A stretch of DNA of 64,000 nt from Nymphaea colorata (GCF_008831285.2 NC_045138.2:5421205-5485204); one strand, 5' to 3'; positions 11,965 to 23,256 are shown, numbered from the stretch's first letter. Translations and numbers: made by a program. Notes: generated by a model from the letters alone, not told the origin.

Positions 11965-12299
11965 TTCGAGGGCTGCGTCGACGGTGGTAAGCTCTCCCGC
12001 CTTGCTGGAATATTGACCGTACGTACGCCTCCATTCTTGAACCTTCCAGAGATCACAGAAAAAGAGAGTTGAATCCTTCAGGTCCTTTCCGTGCAGTTTT
12101 TTCGTTTTTGAATATGTTCACACGTTTATGCGGCCCCCCAATTCAAACATATAGACAAGAGCATATCCACCAAATTCTTGAAAGTACATATGTATATAAA
12201 ACCAGAGACATTCATCTCAGCCCTCAATTCAAACTTTATATAAGCCAGGATTATTCATCTGAAAGCAAATGTATGACCCTTGTGATTTCTTTTTACACC

Positions 12300-12337
<38 letters not shown>

Positions 12338-13140
12338 TATAACAAAAGCAAAGTAGAAAACTGTGGGTGCAGCAGTGTGTGATAACTGATAAAAGATAAC
12401 CTATTAACCTCATTCCAATAGCTGTGGGTAAGAGGATATTGTCTTACAGGGGGGTTGACAACCCGCGGTATGAATATGGCTAATCTTAGTTGTGTTTGAG
12501 GCCAGCCCAGTCAGCGTTTGTGTGGGAGAGAGGGAAGCGTTGTGCCCTTTAAGGTGCTTTTTGCTTGATTGGTTTTGTTTTGCTCACAGGTCTGGATGCT
12601 CTAGCATCTTCGTTGACCTTTTTTGGTTCTTCTTATTGTCAAGGTTGTCCTTGTGGGGTTTGTTCTTCATAATTAAAAACATGATGATAGTATTAATTCT
12701 GAACTAAAAAAATGGCAAGAATTTTTTTTTACAGGATAAATCATCATATTTTTGGTAACAGATGACATGGTTCTAATGAAGAGTTAGGAAATTGGATTCT
12801 TTAAAATTGAACTGAAAATTGTGACATTTCATTTTTAATTAACAAATCATAGTGGCATCGAATTCTACAATGGAAGTACCTCTAACAGAGTAGGGTTACT
12901 GATTTTGACTGAGCACTTGATACAAATAAATCGAGGCAGAAAATTATGGTCTTGGCAGGTCTGTACCAAAGACTTGCTGGTTCCTTAGGGGATATTTGGA
13001 AATACTAACAGTATGTTATTGTCTCGTTCATTTAATCTAAAAATTTATTAGATTCATTAAAAACTTTAAAAAGTATTTCATGAATTTACTACACTTTTTA
13101 AGAAAGATGTATAGAACAGTAACATAAATAGTTTCTAAAG
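11965..13140. other. Intergenic, no gene recognised
   Basis: Holds a (TA)n microsatellite at 12305-12333. A 71-codon frame at 12492-12707 and others here match nothing known. Confidence 0.5.
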
Positions 13141-13286
13141 GGACGTTTGGTAGTTAGAACATTATGTTTGTTTTATGAATCTATCTTAAAGATTGAGACA
13201 GATTCATGAATGTGCCTCAATTTTTAAGATAGATTTATGAAATACTCACAACACAAAGTGTTTCATTTGCCAAACAATGCTTTAAA
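13141..13286. mobile_element. MITE-like hairpin
   Basis: The segment runs from gggacgtttggtag to tttgccaaacaatgct. The inner words gaatctatcttaaagattga and ctcaatttttaagatagatt are imperfect reverse complements around a ~12-base loop. A terminal GTTTGG/CCAAAC pairing adds to this. It looks like a small decayed inverted-repeat element; no clear target duplication was identified. Confidence 0.5.
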
Positions 13287-13921
13287 GCTGATTTACCAAC
13301 ATTAACAAACTTTTACAATCTAGGCACATGAAAGCATTTTCTTCTAATGAGCTTATGAATGTTTTTGTGCCTATGGTAGTTCTTCTTTGTCGAAACTAAG
13401 ATTATTGGGTAAACCAATGAACTCAAATGTTAATGCAATTTACGGAAGTTCCTATTTATCAGTGCACCGTCTTCGCCTACTCCTTAAGTACTTGATTAAG
13501 CTAAGTAGTAATGGGAGGAAAATTTGGCATAAGGAGAGTGGTTCTTGTTTGAACATCGTGCTTGATTTGCATGATTATTTTTTTCTCCAATTCATGAAAA
13601 TCAGATGGTTCATGGTTGCTGTGACCTCTGTCGCAAGGTTGTGGCTAATAGGCTGTGGCACCGACAGCTCCTCGCTGGAAGCGTCAGGGAATATTAACGT
13701 TTTTTCAGCTTTTTTTCAAGAAAAAAGGAAAATTTATACAGTGTATATATAATACCTGCCATGAGCCATACTAGCGACAAGAAGATCGCCAGGAATACTC
13801 AAACTATGGCATATTTATTTATTTATGAATGGCAAGTGCACATGCTATTGCATAAAAGCCTTACATGCAGACCACCTTATTAAGAACAAGCTAAGATCTT
13901 TACATGAAAGACGTTAATGGT
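13287..13921. other. Intergenic, no gene recognised
   Basis: A 121-codon plus-strand frame at 13387-13752 has no recognisable domain. The last ~110 bases are 3'-flank sequence shared with the other inhibitor copies. Confidence 0.45.
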
Positions 13922-14110
13922 TTAGCCAATGGTGGGGGGCTTGTAGATGATGCCGTTGGCAGACGCGTACACGGTCACAGCGGAAGTCCAAAGGAACGAA
14001 GGTGCCTTCTTTAATCACGAAAGATTCCTTCACATTAGGATTCTCCGCTTTGATGATGAGGGGAGCGATCTGTCCATACAGTCCCACTAGTTCCAGCCAT
14101 GAGCTCTTCC
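13922..14110 (-). pseudogene. Frameshifted potato inhibitor I copy
   Basis: This is exon 2 of a potato inhibitor I paralogue behind an intact acceptor (TTAATACAG). It reads GKSSWLELVGL, then AENPNVKE-type and KEGTF segments, then LDFRCDRVRV. Relative to the intact paralogue it lacks 8 bases right after the GTCTG of the RVW motif, which throws the rest out of frame; the terminal PPTIG codons and TAA survive in another frame. No exon 1 equivalent was found upstream to 14.5 kb. By the CI-2 alignment the P1-P1' pair would have been Leu-Asp, unlike the Pro-Val of the intact gene. It is probably non-functional, unless an assembly error caused the 8-base loss. Confidence 0.8.
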
Positions 14111-14150
14111 CTGTATTAATAAGAAAAATTAATTACAAATTGGTAGCTGC

Positions 14151-14190
<40 letters not shown>

Positions 14191-15142
14191 TGAATAGAAT
14201 ATGTGTATGTGTGAGTTCACAACTTTTCAGATTTAGATTTCGGGTTTTCATCCATCTTCTGGGGTTTACCAATCTTAGGGTCAGGAGAATTCTTGCGTGT
14301 TAGAAGAAGAAAACAAACATGAAAAGAAGGAGAGATAAGAAGTGGGAGAAAGGAAAAAAGAAGAAAAGAATGGAAGTGAATATTTATATTTATATGTAGA
14401 ATTGAGATTTAGACTATTGTATAGCCTTTTCTAAGGCCAAGATTGTCAATGATACGATCAAATGAAATGATTAAATGTTCCTACTCATCTGGCTCTCTCT
14501 AGATATGCTTTTATTCAAGAAAACCACGTACATGATTCAATTAGGGGGCGAAAAAAGCCATCGAGTTGAAAGGAGCAGCCAAAAGTTCATTAATAAGAGC
14601 CCTCGCGCATCGCTTGGTGCAACCGCAAAAGCATTAATGAGGCTTTCTTGGTAGGCAAAAAGGGGTCGTCACCGAGGGCTTTATACAAAACCTTCCATAT
14701 TGGAAAAGGAAAATGGAAAAGACATTTCAATTCTAGGGTTAACCTTTTGCTTTTAATCCTACAACAGGCTTGCGTCTCTTTTTAATAATGTATATACTAT
14801 CAAGGCTAAGTAGAAGCAAAGACACTAAAGAAGAAATGACAACAAGTAAAAAAGTGGACCCGAGACTCAGTCGCGATAAAACAGAGAGGACACTGGTTAG
14901 CCAAACTGATGCCAAGATGCTGAGAGAGTGTGTGTGTGTTTGTCTATGTAATTAATGAAGAGCAATTAAATATGAATGGCTGTCATTTCTTTTTTCTTCG
15001 ATACACTGGCGAGTCAACTTTCATCATATCAATTTAAGTGAATTCGAACTTGATTCATTTAAAATAAAAACTTGAACTCAATTAGTTTATGAGATGAGTT
15101 AGCTCGACTTGGGTTCAAGAAGAGATTTACTGAGTCGAGTCC
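14111..15142. other. Intergenic, no gene recognised
   Basis: Contains a (TA)n microsatellite at 14154-14187, then AT-rich sequence with a weakly purine-rich part around 14300-14380. Confidence 0.5.
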
Positions 15143-15586
15143 AAAATAACTATTTTCAATTTGTAAATTTAACCTCAATGGCTCGTTTGGACAAATCAAG
15201 AGAAAAAGCAATGTGAGGATTCAGGAATGGTATGAATTTAAAAAAAGGGAAAACAAAAAACCTAAAAGGAAGGGACTTTTTCAATTTACAACAAAGTAAG
15301 TCGACTTGTAAGCTCAAGAAAGAGAAGAAGAGAAAAAAAAGGAGACAATAAATGTGACTATGTCCGGATACAGACGTGTTAGACCGACGCAAGGGGCCAC
15401 GGGTGACCGAATCTAACTTAATGTGGCATAATATCTAAAGTATGGGAATTGAAACTGCATTTATGTTGGAACCGAAATGTTTATGTACCAAAGCCGATCG
15501 TTGAAATTGGAATAAAACAAAAGGAGGCGAGACATGGTCTTAAATTTTTTTTAGTAAAAAAAAAGTAGGGTGAGCATCTTCTAGTA
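15143..15586. repeat. Dispersed ~350-bp repeat, copy 2
   Basis: The core 15181-15539 matches 7941-8286 closely, with the same order of words from cgtttggacaaatcaag to gaggcgagacatgg. Its left flank (aataactattttcaatttg) recurs at about 15591, so copies 2 and 3 form a tandem pair offset by about 446 bases. Confidence 0.8.
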
Positions 15587-15925
15587 AAAAAATAACTATT
15601 TTCAATTTGTAAATTTAACCTCAATGGCTCGTTTGGACAAATCAAGAGAAAAAGCAATGGTAGGATTCAGGAAATATAAGAATTAAAAAAAAGGGAAAAC
15701 AAAAAACTTAAAACAAAGTCAAGCCAATGTCTTTCTTTATTTGCCCCCACTTGCCCCCACTTGTAAGCTCAAGAAAGAGAAGAAGAAGCAAAAAGAAGAC
15801 AATAAATGTGACTATGTCATTATCGAAACAGCAAGGGGCCGTGGTTGACCGAATCTAACTTAAAAGTGGTCTAATATCTAACGTATGGGAGTTAAAACTG
15901 CATTTATGTTGGAACCGAAATATTT
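15587..15925. repeat. Dispersed ~350-bp repeat, copy 3 (diverged)
   Basis: This is the second tandem unit. It shares the flank and the start cgtttggacaaatcaag, but has a deletion and a short internal duplication (tgcccccact twice). It ends at ggaaccgaaat, short of the full right end. Confidence 0.75.
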
Positions 15926-16824
15926 AAAACTGCATTAAAACTGCATTTATAAAATAGTTTGATTTTTATATTTAAAACTATATCTCTATTGTTTGACCTT
16001 TTCAGAATAGATGATCCAAATGATTCTCTGGCAACTACTTTCTTTCGTTGGAGTGTGTACAATTGTAAGAGTCTTAATTTACCTCTTCTCAATTATAATA
16101 CTATTAAGTTTTTAACTAAGAAGTTCACTGAGTGTTCTACACTAATTTTTTTTCAGATTTCTCCGTTTATTTTCTTGACAATTTTCTGTTTATCCAACCA
16201 ATTGTTGACATAGAATTGTGGAGGTGTATGATCCTCTCACAGGCGGTGTAATTTGTTATGGGCAAGATAGATGGACATAAGAGTTTCCCTAGTCGCCCTA
16301 CTTGTTGTACTTATTTCATTTCTCTTTCTGACTAGATATCTTGTGAAAGCTGATTTTTTATCATGTTAGAATAGTCTATGTGCTTCAAATCTCCAATTAT
16401 TTGTTCTTGAACTTTATCATTATAATGCTTATTTTTTGATGACGACTAACTGAATAAATCTATGCTTAGTAAAGGAGCCATTGGAACTTGGTGATGTTAC
16501 AGCATATTCAGTACCAGGTCAGAACTGAGGGCATACACAAACCATATTCTGAACCCTCGATTGCTGTTATTATAAACTTTCCTGTCATTCAAAAACTACA
16601 AAAAACTTTTTATTTATGCAACTTACAGTCGGATACATGGAAATCGTAAGATCTGCACTTCCTGTTAAATCAAATAAATTGCTTTTCATGTGCCGGGAAT
16701 CAGATTTACATTTCCCCAACTTACATGCTTTTCCAAATTAATCCTTGAGTGGATATGTCTCCATCTTTTATAATAGAACGACTCAAATCAGGAGCGCCTT
16801 GACGGTTGAAGCAGTTTATTTGAT
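15926..16824. other. Intergenic, no gene recognised
   Basis: AT-rich. Short frames at 15904-16213 on both strands carry no domain I recognise. Confidence 0.5.
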
Positions 16825-17029
16825 TCCTCCTTTACCGCATACAGTGCGCGCAACTTTCTCTCCTCTTGATGCTCTGTCGGGGCTGCATGATGCAGACTGA
16901 GGTGTGTGGATCTTTACCAAGTATACATCACTAGCATGGAAATTAAACATGCAAACAATGGAACCCAACACACAAATTTTAGGGCAGGTTGGAAATTAAA
17001 AAGGATCGTGACTCGTTAATAATAAGAGC
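16825..17029. repeat. 205-bp direct repeat, left copy
   Basis: Nearly identical to 19836-20040; I count two differences. It ends in agagc immediately before the LTR border tgttagg. Together the copies bracket the Copia fragment. The repeat is not coding. Confidence 0.95.
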
Positions 17030-17326
17030 TGTTAGGAACAACACAGAATAAACTCTCCTCTCGTACTCTCAAGAGGGGGTTAAAAGCAACAAGGAAGAAG
17101 ACAACGATTCACGTGGTTCAGAGCAATAATCTCCTACGTCCACGGTCGCACAGATCTCTTGTATTCTCTCTCTCTAGGAACACACAGAACAGACACTCTC
17201 AAGCAGCGGCCATCCTCAAAACATAAGGATTAAGGCAAACCCGCATTTGTAAAAAATGACATATATGCCCTTATCCGCGGTATTGCAAATGAGTGTCCAG
17301 TATGGATCAACTTCCATACACCAACA
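17030..17326 (-). repeat. 3' LTR of the Copia element
   Basis: This is 297 bp with TG...CA borders. On the minus strand it begins TGTTGGTGTATGG and ends GTTCCTAACA. It lies directly downstream of the polypurine tract and 75 bp beyond the pol stop codon. Confidence 0.9.
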
Positions 17327-17342
17327 ATCTCCCACTTGGAAT
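17327..17342 (-). other. Polypurine tract of the Copia element
   Basis: The minus strand reads AAGTGGGAGATTG immediately before the LTR start TGTTGG. This is the usual plus-strand priming site position in Copia elements. Confidence 0.8.
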
Positions 17343-17401
17343 TTGATCCATCCAAGTGCTTGTACATCACATGCTCAACCTGTGCAACGTCTCCTCATCA
17401 A

Positions 17402-19621
17402 TCAACCTTGGAGACAAACTGAGGTTAAACATAACCTCAACTTCTCAGCAGTCACTGGCTTTGTCAACATGTCTGCAGGATTCTCTGTTCCACGAATCTT
17501 TTCAAGAGATAGTATCTTCCCTTCCAACAAATCTCTAATGAAATGATACTTCAATTCAATATGCTTTGTTCTAGCATGAAACACTGGATTCTTGGCTAAA
17601 TGAATTGCACTTTGACTATCACAAGAAAGAATACTCTTATCTTCTTTTACATGCAATTCTTTTAGAATAGTCTTTAACCAAAACATCTCTTTGTTGGCCT
17701 CTGTAACTGCAATATATTCAGCTTCTGTGGTAGACAGTGCAACAACCTTTTGAAGCTGTGAAACCCAACTGACACAGGTTCCTCCTAGGGTATAAATGTA
17801 CCCGGTAGTACTTCTTCTACTGTCAAGATCACCACTCAAATCTGCATCCACAAAGCCATGCAAAAGTAATTCATTTTTCTTAAAACAAAGGCTCATACCT
17901 GAAGTTCCTTTCAAATAACGTAATATCCACTTCACAGCCTCCCAATGTTTCTTTCTAGACTCAGCCATGTATCTGCTCACTGCTCCCACTGCTTGTGCTA
18001 TGTCTGGTGTAGTGCATACCATAGCATACATCAAGCTACCCACTGCTGAAGCATATGGAATCTTTGACATTTCTTCATGTTCTTCATCTGTCTTGGGTGA
18101 CAAATCCTTGGACAGTTTGAAATGACTAGCAAGAGGCTTACTAACAGGTTTAGCATCTTGCATCTTAAACCTGCACAAGATCTTCTCAATATAATTTTGT
18201 TGAGACAAATTTAACGTACCTGTCTTACTATCCCTACTAATTCTCATCCCAAGGATCTGTTTCGCAGCGCCTAGATCTTTCATTTCAAACTCTTTTGATA
18301 GTTGTTCTTTCAGAGAATTAATCTCTTGCAAATTTGAGCATGCAATAAGCATATCATCCACATATAATAGTAAAATGATATAACAACTATCAAGATTCTT
18401 AAAATAGCAACAGTGATCTATATCATACTTCTTAAAAGCATTTCTCCCCATGAAGTTATCAAACTTTTTATACCACTGTCTCGGTGCCTGCTTTAAACCA
18501 TAGAAACTATTCTCTAACTTGCATACAAGACTTTCTTTTCCTAATACTTGAAAGCCTTCAGGTTGCACCATATAAATGTCTTCCTCCAAATCCCCATGAA
18601 GGAATGCAGTCTTTACATCTAGTTGCTCTAAATATAAATTTTCAGCTGCAACTAAACTCAATACCAATCTTATAGTAGTTAGTTTTACAACAGGAGAGAA
18701 AATTTCTGTATAATCTATACCTTCTTTCTGTTGAAAACCTTTCACTACTAACCTTGCTTTATACATTTTCCTTCCATCTGTTTCTTCTTTAATCCTGTAT
18801 ACCCATTTGTTTTGCAATGTCTTCTTCCCACAAGGAAGCTCAGTTAATGTCCACGTTCTGTTAGCATGTAGAGAGTCTATCTCCTCTTTCATAGCTAACT
18901 CCCACTTAACAGAATCTGTAACCTGCATTGCTTCATCAAAACACTCGGGTTCTCCAGCATTAGTTAACAACAAGTAATGTAAGTAAAGAGAATACCTTCG
19001 ATTTGGTTTTGGCCTTCTACTTGATCTCCTTAATGGAGGTTGGGATGTGCTTGCTTCTTGTTCCATCTGACTGTTTCCACCTTGACTCTTAATTGCAACA
19101 TCATCTTCAGAGACATCTTGAAGTTCTACAATGTCTTCACTTGTGTCATGATGTTCATTCTTCTCAGACATAAGACTATCATTGTCTTTGTACAGAGCCA
19201 TCTCATTAAACACTACATCATTATGTCTAACAATCTTCTTCGCTTTATCATCCCAAAAGCGATACCCAAACTCATCATTTCCATAACCAATGAAATAACA
19301 TTTTCTAGACTTAGGATCTAATTTATCCCTTTTATCCGAGTCTATATGTATGTAAGAAACACAACCAAAGACTCTTAAGTGTGCAAGATTTACCTCCTTG
19401 CCGGTCCAGGCTTCTTCAGGTATTCCATAGTCCAAAGGAACAGAAGGCCCACGATTTATCAAGTATGCAGCTGTACTGATTGCATCCGCCCAAAACATCT
19501 TTGGTAAGCCTGAATGCAGTCTCATGCTTCTTGCTCTTTCACAAAGGGTTCTGTTCATTCTTTCAGCAACCCTATTTTGTCGTGGCTTTTTAGGGTATTG
19601 CAAATGAGTGTTTGACGTCAC
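17402..19621 (-). CDS. Copia pol fragment: integrase C-term, RT, RNase H
   Basis: An uninterrupted 739-codon frame. The integrase end is at about residues 14-100 (AERMNRTL, FWADAISTAAYLINR, HLRVFGC). A serine/charged linker follows at about 145-210. The reverse transcriptase is at about 240-470, with LDVKTAFLHGDLEEDIYM and the catalytic YVDD at 420-423. RNase H is at about 585-720, with VDADLSGD, STTEAEY and the terminal NPADMLTKP motif. The nominal start is a GTG at 19621 and the frame stays open further upstream into unrelated sequence, so no genuine start exists here; the protein is the rear part of a longer polyprotein. An intact frame over 2.2 kb implies a fairly young insertion or recent truncation. 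Its normal role is copying element RNA in virus-like particles in the cytoplasm. Confidence 0.95.
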   Translation of the reverse strand: MTSNTHLQYPKKPRQNRVAERMNRTLCERARSMRLHSGLPKMFWADAISTAAYLINRGPSVPLDYGIPEEAWTGKEVNLAHLRVFGCVSYIHIDSDKRDKLDPKSRKCYFIGYGNDEFGYRFWDDKAKKIVRHNDVVFNEMALYKDNDSLMSEKNEHHDTSEDIVELQDVSEDDVAIKSQGGNSQMEQEASTSQPPLRRSSRRPKPNRRYSLYLHYLLLTNAGEPECFDEAMQVTDSVKWELAMKEEIDSLHANRTWTLTELPCGKKTLQNKWVYRIKEETDGRKMYKARLVVKGFQQKEGIDYTEIFSPVVKLTTIRLVLSLVAAENLYLEQLDVKTAFLHGDLEEDIYMVQPEGFQVLGKESLVCKLENSFYGLKQAPRQWYKKFDNFMGRNAFKKYDIDHCCYFKNLDSCYIILLLYVDDMLIACSNLQEINSLKEQLSKEFEMKDLGAAKQILGMRISRDSKTGTLNLSQQNYIEKILCRFKMQDAKPVSKPLASHFKLSKDLSPKTDEEHEEMSKIPYASAVGSLMYAMVCTTPDIAQAVGAVSRYMAESRKKHWEAVKWILRYLKGTSGMSLCFKKNELLLHGFVDADLSGDLDSRRSTTGYIYTLGGTCVSWVSQLQKVVALSTTEAEYIAVTEANKEMFWLKTILKELHVKEDKSILSCDSQSAIHLAKNPVFHARTKHIELKYHFIRDLLEGKILSLEKIRGTENPADMLTKPVTAEKLRLCLTSVCLQG

Positions 19622-19835
19622 ATAACTCTCGAGTTTTTGAGCATTCTTTACCCAGTTGACGTAGCCTCCTCTTGCGAACCTGGTTGTATTGCATTAATTT
19701 TCTTAGTATAGTTAATAACTAAAATACCTTTAGTTCACACTAAAAAAGCTTTTAGGTAAAAAAACAAAAATAATAATGAAAAAAATAAAAAGACTATAAA
19801 TGACATTTCCTTTTATAAATTACCAAAATATCATC
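19612..19835. other. Filler between Copia break and right 205-bp repeat
   Basis: 224 bases unlike the left flank of the other repeat copy and unlike the expected Copia interior. Its origin is not recognised. Confidence 0.6.
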
Positions 19836-20040
19836 TCCTCCTTTACCGCATACAGTGCGCACAACTTTCTCTCCTCTTGATGCTCTGTCGGGGCTGCATG
19901 ATGCAGACTGAGGTGTGTGGATCTTTACCAAGTATACATCACTAGCATGGAAATTAAACATGCAAACAATGGAACCCAACACACAAATTTTAGGGCAGGT
20001 TGGAAATTAAAAAGTATCGTGACTCGTTAATAATAAGAGC
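19836..20040. repeat. 205-bp direct repeat, right copy
   Basis: Matches 16825-17029 at all but about two positions. It also ends in agagc, but continues into atctttg, which looks like the unoccupied version of the insertion site. Confidence 0.95.
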
Positions 20041-20280
20041 ATCTTTGTTGCACAAATAATAAATGTCAAACTAACCAAGAAAACCCCACCATCAGTCAAT
20101 GAGGGAAGAAATTGTTGAATATGTAATAGGAAAGATGGTAACAATACCCTTGATAAATTTCAATGAAAACATTAGGGGCTTTAATATTGGGTTGTAAGCT
20201 ACCAAGCATGACTTCAATATTAGATGTATTATTGATTTTGGCTTCGTTGAAGTCGATGAAAAGCTTAAGTCTAAGACTTA

Positions 20281-21360
20281 GGAAGAAAGGTAGAAAGAAA
20301 AGGACATTTGAAGCAAAGAAAAAAATTTAAAGCATAAAAAAAGAGATTAGCAAAAGGGTTATGAAGAAATGGAGAGAGAGAGAGAGAGAGGAAGAAAAAA
20401 CAGGGAACTAATGAGAAATAGAGAGAGAGAGATACGGAGAAAATAATTAGTAAGATTAAAAGAAAAATTAAAAGGGGGAAATAAAGGTTTTAAGTGAAAG
20501 TAAATAAATAGAAAGAAAAACTTGTAAGAGGAAACAAGTTTTAAGAGAAAAATTAAAGAGATAAAGAAAAATTTTAAGAGAGAAAACAAATAAAGAGAAA
20601 AAAATTAATAAAAGAGCAAGAGATTTTTATAGAAAATTTAAGAGATAAAGAAAAATTTTAAGAGAGAGAAAAAATAAAGAGCAAAAAATTAATAAAAGAG
20701 CAAGGGATTTTATAGAAAATTAAAAAGAAAAGCAAAGATTTTAAGAGAAAGGGATAAATAAAAAGTGAAAAAGAGATTTTAAGACAAAAATTAAAGGGAA
20801 AAACAGAGAATTCAAAAGAGAAAAAAATAAAGAGAGGAAATTAGTAAAGAGCTATATCTTAAGAAAAAAAATAAAGTTAGAAATAAAGTTTTTAAGACAG
20901 AGAAAGAAATAAAGATAGACAAATTATAAAGGATCAAGTGATTTTAAGAGAAAAATTAGAGATAAAGATTTTAAGAGAGAGAAGGAAATGGAAGGAGAAA
21001 AATTAGTAAAGAGCAAGAGATTTAATCACAAAAATTAGATAAAGAGATAAAGATTTTAAGCGAGAGGATAAAATAAAGAGAAAAGTTTGTAAAAGAGTAA
21101 GAGATTTGAAGAAAAAATTAAAGAAAGAAAGACTTTAAGAGAGGGCAAGAAATAAAGAGATTTGAAGAAAAAATTCGGGGGAGAAATAAAGATTTCAATA
21201 AAGAAAAAATAAAAGAAAAAAATTAGCAAAAGAACAAGATATTTTAAGAAAAAATTTAAAGAGAGAAATAAAAATTTGAAGATAGGGAAAAATTAGTAAA
21301 TGATAGAGAAAAATTAGTAAAAGGACAAGAAATTTTAAGAAAAAATTCGCGGGAGCAAAA
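20281..21360. repeat. Purine-strand degenerate array, part 1
   Basis: More than 1 kb in which the plus strand is nearly all A and G with scattered T. It is built from imperfect repeats such as ttttaagagagagaa, attagtaaaagagcaagag and attaaagagaaa. Minus-strand frames are F/S/L-rich and are not genes. The region just before it, 20041-20280, shows no gene. Confidence 0.85.
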
Positions 21361-21694
21361 ATGTTTCACACTAGCCATTCCTGGACGGAACCCACCTTCT
21401 TTTCTTAATAGAGTTGTTTTCACTAGCCATTCAGTCGGAATGGAAGAGATCAACTTTCTTTCTGGACACAGGATCAGGAGTTTTTTGAGAAAAGGTCTCA
21501 TCCTTCCAACTCATGATTGGGTCGACCTGTAGTCTCTTTTAGTAGACTACACTTGATGGCCAGATCATGAGTGATCATTAGTACTGTACAAACCAATGTC
21601 ATGAGTGCTGACCATACCAAAATCCATCCAAATTGATTGATGGTCAGCACTAATGGCATCTCATTGCAATTTGTGATATGGTCAGCAATTTATG
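21361..21694. other. Non-repetitive island within the purine array
   Basis: About 330 bases of mixed composition. It includes cactagccattc twice and an imperfect hairpin at about 21595-21660, around atgagtgctgaccat / atggtcagcactaatg. The hairpin words recur near 24545-24600, so it may be a small inserted element. Confidence 0.5.
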
Positions 21695-22160
21695 GGAAAG
21701 AAAGAAGTAGAGAGAAAACAATTAGTAAAAAAGCAAGAGATTTGAAGAGAAAAATGAGATAGAGGAACATAGATTTGAAGAAATAAAGAGTGAAAAATTA
21801 GTAAAAGAGCAAGAGATTTTAAGAGAAAAATATAAGAGATAAACCAAGATTTTAAGAGAGAGAAAGAAATAGAGAGAGACAAATTAGTAAAAGAGTAAGA
21901 TATTTTAAGAGAAAAACATAAAAAGAGAAATAAAGATTTTAAGAGCGAGAATAATTAGTAGATACCCAAAGATTTTAAGAGAAAAATTAGAGAAGGAGAA
22001 AAAGTTTCTAAGAGAGAAACAAATAGAAAGAGAAAAATTAGTAAAAGAGCAAGAAATTTCAAGAGAAGAAAGTAATAGATAGAAAAAAATAGCAAAAGTG
22101 CAAGATATTTTAAGAGAAATGAGAGATGAGAGAGAGAGAGAAAGAGAAAGATATTTAAAA
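21695..22160. repeat. Purine-strand degenerate array, part 2
   Basis: Continues the same repeated words as 20281-21360 after the interrupting island, ending in a (GA)n tract near 22128-22150. Confidence 0.85.
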
Positions 22161-22956
22161 GCAGGCAGAATTCAAGGCCTAGTTGGACTTGGCCTTACCC
22201 CTTCAGGACCCACCCTTTTATTTAATTTGGTCTGTCCTGGGAATGAATACGTGACCCAAGGCCCGATGTCCATCCTTAATTTTAGCTAGGTGACCTGAAA
22301 TTCTTAAATCTTTGTTTGAAATTTTTGAGTCTCTAGAGATGCTTAATATTGATTCAGGTTGAACCTTACTGCTTTATGTAAGAGATTGTGGCCAACTTAG
22401 TTCAATGAGATCCAACTAGAGAAAGAGAGAGAGGGAAGGGGGGGGGGGGGGGCACATTTAATTGTTTTATAAAATTCTCTTGTGAAATTTAATTCATTAC
22501 TAAAGCTCAAAGAATGAAGTAAAGCATTATTTTAGTGGTGAAATTGGAGCATAACAACGGATTAAAGGGTTTGCTCGAAACCATCTTGTAAGGCATGCGA
22601 ATGATATTGATAATATATCAAAGCGATTGCTTTTTCAACAATCTCTACACCAAAATTGATAAACGGCGGAAACCATGTCCTTCACTAGAGTGCATAATTT
22701 TATCGTCAGTATTAGTAATGCTTACCTAGCTGCATCACTTAGGCTGTATTTGTTTGTTTAGGATCTTAGATCCATGGTTGACTTAGATCATCAGATTTAA
22801 ATTCTGGATTTTAAGATCTGTCTCCGTTTAGATGAAGATGAAGGGAAGGGGAGAGAAAGGAATAAAATAGAAAGCATAATTGTGTTGGGAATGACTAATT
22901 AAAGAAAAGAAAGAGGAAAGAAAACTGAAAAAATATGTTTGGGTGCGAAGGAAAGG

Positions 22957-22998
<42 letters not shown>

Positions 22999-23196
22999 TA
23001 TTGACTAGGTAATCCATCAAAAAAATGGAGGGATTGCAAAGGAAAAAACATGACATTCCTTTACTTTTCCATACTTATACATATATATATTTGTACATTA
23101 AGTACATAATGTATTCATGTACTATATGTGAACATATATATGTTCATTATATGCATGTATATGTATATATAAAGTACATTATGTACATTATATGTG

Positions 23197-23256
<60 letters not shown>

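Larger units (their letters stand above)
17030..19611 (-). mobile_element. 5'-truncated Ty1/Copia retrotransposon
   Basis: On the minus strand the element retains the C-terminal part of integrase, the full reverse transcriptase and RNase H, the polypurine tract and the 3' LTR. It lacks the 5' LTR, gag, protease and N-terminal integrase. The 3' end at 17030 abuts agagc, a candidate 5-bp target duplication. The 5' side breaks off at about 19594-19611, in an 18-bp word also present inside the LTR. Because there is no 5' LTR or gag, the copy cannot be autonomous. Confidence 0.93.
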
